This document shows positions 5,359-6,480 of a stretch of 6,480 bases of DNA, piece by piece; the stretch's first letter is position 1; the number at the start of each line of letters is the position of its first letter. Position numbers and translations under genes: made by a program. The notes under the pieces are model-generated. The model saw only the letters and a list, made by a program, of their open reading frames with translations. It did no database searches and was not told where the DNA came from. This stretch comes from CAYOID01 sp964573115 (GTDB lineage Bacteria > Desulfobacterota > Desulfovibrionia > Desulfovibrionales > Desulfothermaceae), in assembly GCA_964573115.1 (NCBI GenBank), contig CAZNIP010000144.1:1-6480 (forward strand). Reading direction: 5' to 3'.

Positions 5359-6156
5359 TCATTGCAGGTTCTGTCTGGCCAGGTAGCCCTTCATCCGAAC
5401 CGAGCGGAGCATGAGCCAGAAAAAGATCCCGCCGAGGAGCATGAAGACCAGGTTCAGCCCCAGGGCCCCGGTCATGGCCGCCCAGTTGACCGCTCCGCTC
5501 TCCAGGACCTCACGCATGCCCTGAAAAACATGGGTGGACGGCAGGCACATGGAGACGGCCTGCAACCAGTCCGGCAGGACATGCACCGGGTAGAACACGG
5601 CCGACAGCGGCTGAAGCAGGAAGGGCATCCCCCAGATCAGGGCCTCGGCAGCCCGGCCGTAGCGCAGGATGATGCCCATGGTGAACAGGCCAACGGCCCA
5701 TCCGAAGAGGAGCAGGTTGCCGTAGAAAGGCACCAGGCTCACACCCAATCGCAGCAGGTCGAACTCGTAGAGGATCAGGGCCAGGGTGGCCAGGAGCACG
5801 GTGGTGACCGCAGACTTGAGCACGCCAACCAGGCAGAGGCCGCTGATGAACTCCGGAATGCTCAAGGGGGTGATGAAGAGGTTGATGAAGTTCCGGACCC
5901 AGAACTCCTCTGTCATGGACAGGGATATGGCCTGTTGGGAGCGGTAGAGCACATCCCAGAGGATCATCGCCCCGATGAAGAAGAGAACGGTCTCGGACAG
6001 GGCCAGTTCCTGAAGATAGAGGGTGATGTAGCCCCAGACAAAGAGATCCATCACCGGCCAGAAGAAGATTTCCATGACTCTGGCCGGGCTGCGCCGGTGC
6101 AGGTAAGCGTGGCGGAGGACAATGGCCAGGATGCGTTCGAACATGGCCCTGGACAT
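5359..6156 (-). CDS. ABC-2 type transporter permease
   Basis: This is the membrane subunit of an ABC-2 (exporter-type) transporter, working with the ATPase encoded directly upstream. The 265 aa contain about six hydrophobic segments (roughly 29-48, 54-72, 104-131, 136-164, 172-194 and 228-251). The ABC-2 permease signature lies before the last segment: FYPVHVLPDWLQAVSMCLPSTHVFQGMRE (188-216), with the typical L-P-x-x-L spacing, P-S/T-T-H-x-F and the closing G-x-R. A cytoplasmic EEFWVRNFINLFITPLSIPEFI stretch (83-104) is the usual coupling region. The ATG follows the ATPase stop with no gap (TGAATG), indicating translational coupling; a second Met at residue 5 is an alternative start. Members of this group move drugs, polysaccharides or lipids; the sequence does not say which. 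No periplasmic binding protein is seen, consistent with export. Confidence 0.92.
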   Translation of the reverse strand: MSRAMFERILAIVLRHAYLHRRSPARVMEIFFWPVMDLFVWGYITLYLQELALSETVLFFIGAMILWDVLYRSQQAISLSMTEEFWVRNFINLFITPLSIPEFISGLCLVGVLKSAVTTVLLATLALILYEFDLLRLGVSLVPFYGNLLLFGWAVGLFTMGIILRYGRAAEALIWGMPFLLQPLSAVFYPVHVLPDWLQAVSMCLPSTHVFQGMREVLESGAVNWAAMTGALGLNLVFMLLGGIFFWLMLRSVRMKGYLARQNLQ

Positions 6157-6480
6157 TCAGCCCTCACCGTCGGCCATGGCGATGAAGAGCTCTTCCAGGG
6201 ATTCGGCCCGGGCCTGGCTGATGAGCTCCCGGGGTGAGCCGTCGCTCACGATGCGCCCCCTGGACATGAAGATGACCCGTTCGCACATCCTCTGGACCTC
6301 ATGCATGTTGTGCGAGGTTGTGACCAGAGTCACCTGCTTTTCCTGCTGGACCTTGAGCAGGGTCTGCCTGACCTTGGCGGCGATGTTCGGGTCCAGACTG
6401 GCCGTGGGTTCGTCCAGAAAGAGGATCTCCGGGTCGTTCAAGAAGGCCTTGCACAGATTGAGCCGGGTCAGCTGCCCGGA
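6157..6480 (-). CDS. ABC transporter ATP-binding protein, C-terminal part (cut by window end)
   Basis: This is the nucleotide-binding subunit that powers the adjacent ABC-2 permease at the inner membrane. Only the last 107 residues are inside the window; the frame stays open to the edge, so the gene begins beyond it. The visible part opens within the ABC signature (SGQLTRLNLCKAF). It then has Walker B ILFLDEP (partial residues 19-25) with catalytic Glu24, the D-loop SLDP (28-31), and the H-loop switch histidine in TTSHNMHEVQRMC. The C-terminal RGRIVSDGSPRELI is typical of exporter ATPases of the drug/polysaccharide/lipid class. The Walker A and Q-loop must lie outside. An internal TTG at 6441 is not a credible start because conserved sequence continues upstream of it. 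The stop abuts the permease start. Confidence 0.93.
   Translation of the reverse strand, partial: SGQLTRLNLCKAFLNDPEILFLDEPTASLDPNIAAKVRQTLLKVQQEKQVTLVTTSHNMHEVQRMCERVIFMSRGRIVSDGSPRELISQARAESLEELFIAMADGEG

Noticed and set aside
4456..6237. A 593-residue plus-strand open frame
   Set aside because: It lies antisense to the GalT-like gene, the permease and the ATPase, crosses their intergenic gap, has a low-complexity Gly/Gln/His/Asp-rich composition, and matches no family. It is a by-product of GC-rich codon use on the other strand.

Overview
The window reads as ordinary chromosomal DNA from a fairly GC-rich bacterium. The GalT-like fold, the ABC-2 exporter and a short ModE-type regulator without a ligand domain would fit a sulfate-reducing Desulfobacterota lineage such as Desulfovibrionales. 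That placement is an impression from protein style, with no marker gene in the window to confirm it. I see no rRNA, tRNA, CRISPR array, transposase or phage gene.

Layout from left to right: (1) Positions 1-574 hold no convincing gene. They contain a purine/pyrimidine-biased edge, several small inverted repeats, and a faint trace of a Fis-type helix-turn-helix. (2) Positions 575-2988, minus strand, are a two-gene operon. An unrecognised 262-aa protein comes first, followed by a 4-bp ATGA overlap and then a full-length eukaryotic-type (ALDH4A1-like) L-glutamate gamma-semialdehyde dehydrogenase (pruA type). (3) Positions 2989-3130 are a divergent control region. It has a strong sigma-70-like promoter for the minus-strand operon, whose -35 box lies inside a perfect 18-bp palindrome. 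There is a weaker candidate promoter for the plus-strand gene and further GACAT/TGTCA half-sites. (4) Positions 3131-3529, plus strand, encode a small DNA-binding protein made only of a ModE-type winged helix. (5) Positions 3646-6480, minus strand, are a co-directional cluster: the C-terminal part of an ABC transporter ATPase (cut by the window end), an ABC-2 permease whose ATG directly follows the ATPase stop, and a 541-aa protein that resembles a diverged galactose-1-phosphate uridylyltransferase/HIT-superfamily enzyme.

Functional reading: the dehydrogenase oxidises glutamate semialdehyde (from proline, ornithine or arginine breakdown) to glutamate. The divergent ModE-like protein is the natural candidate to control this operon and itself through the palindrome. 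The right-hand cluster is an export system of unknown substrate plus a possible nucleotidyl transferase or phosphorylase. Nothing in the sequence ties the right-hand cluster to the left-hand operon. The most useful leads are the uncharacterised protein translationally coupled to the dehydrogenase, the palindromic operator, and the atypical active-site motif of the GalT-like protein.
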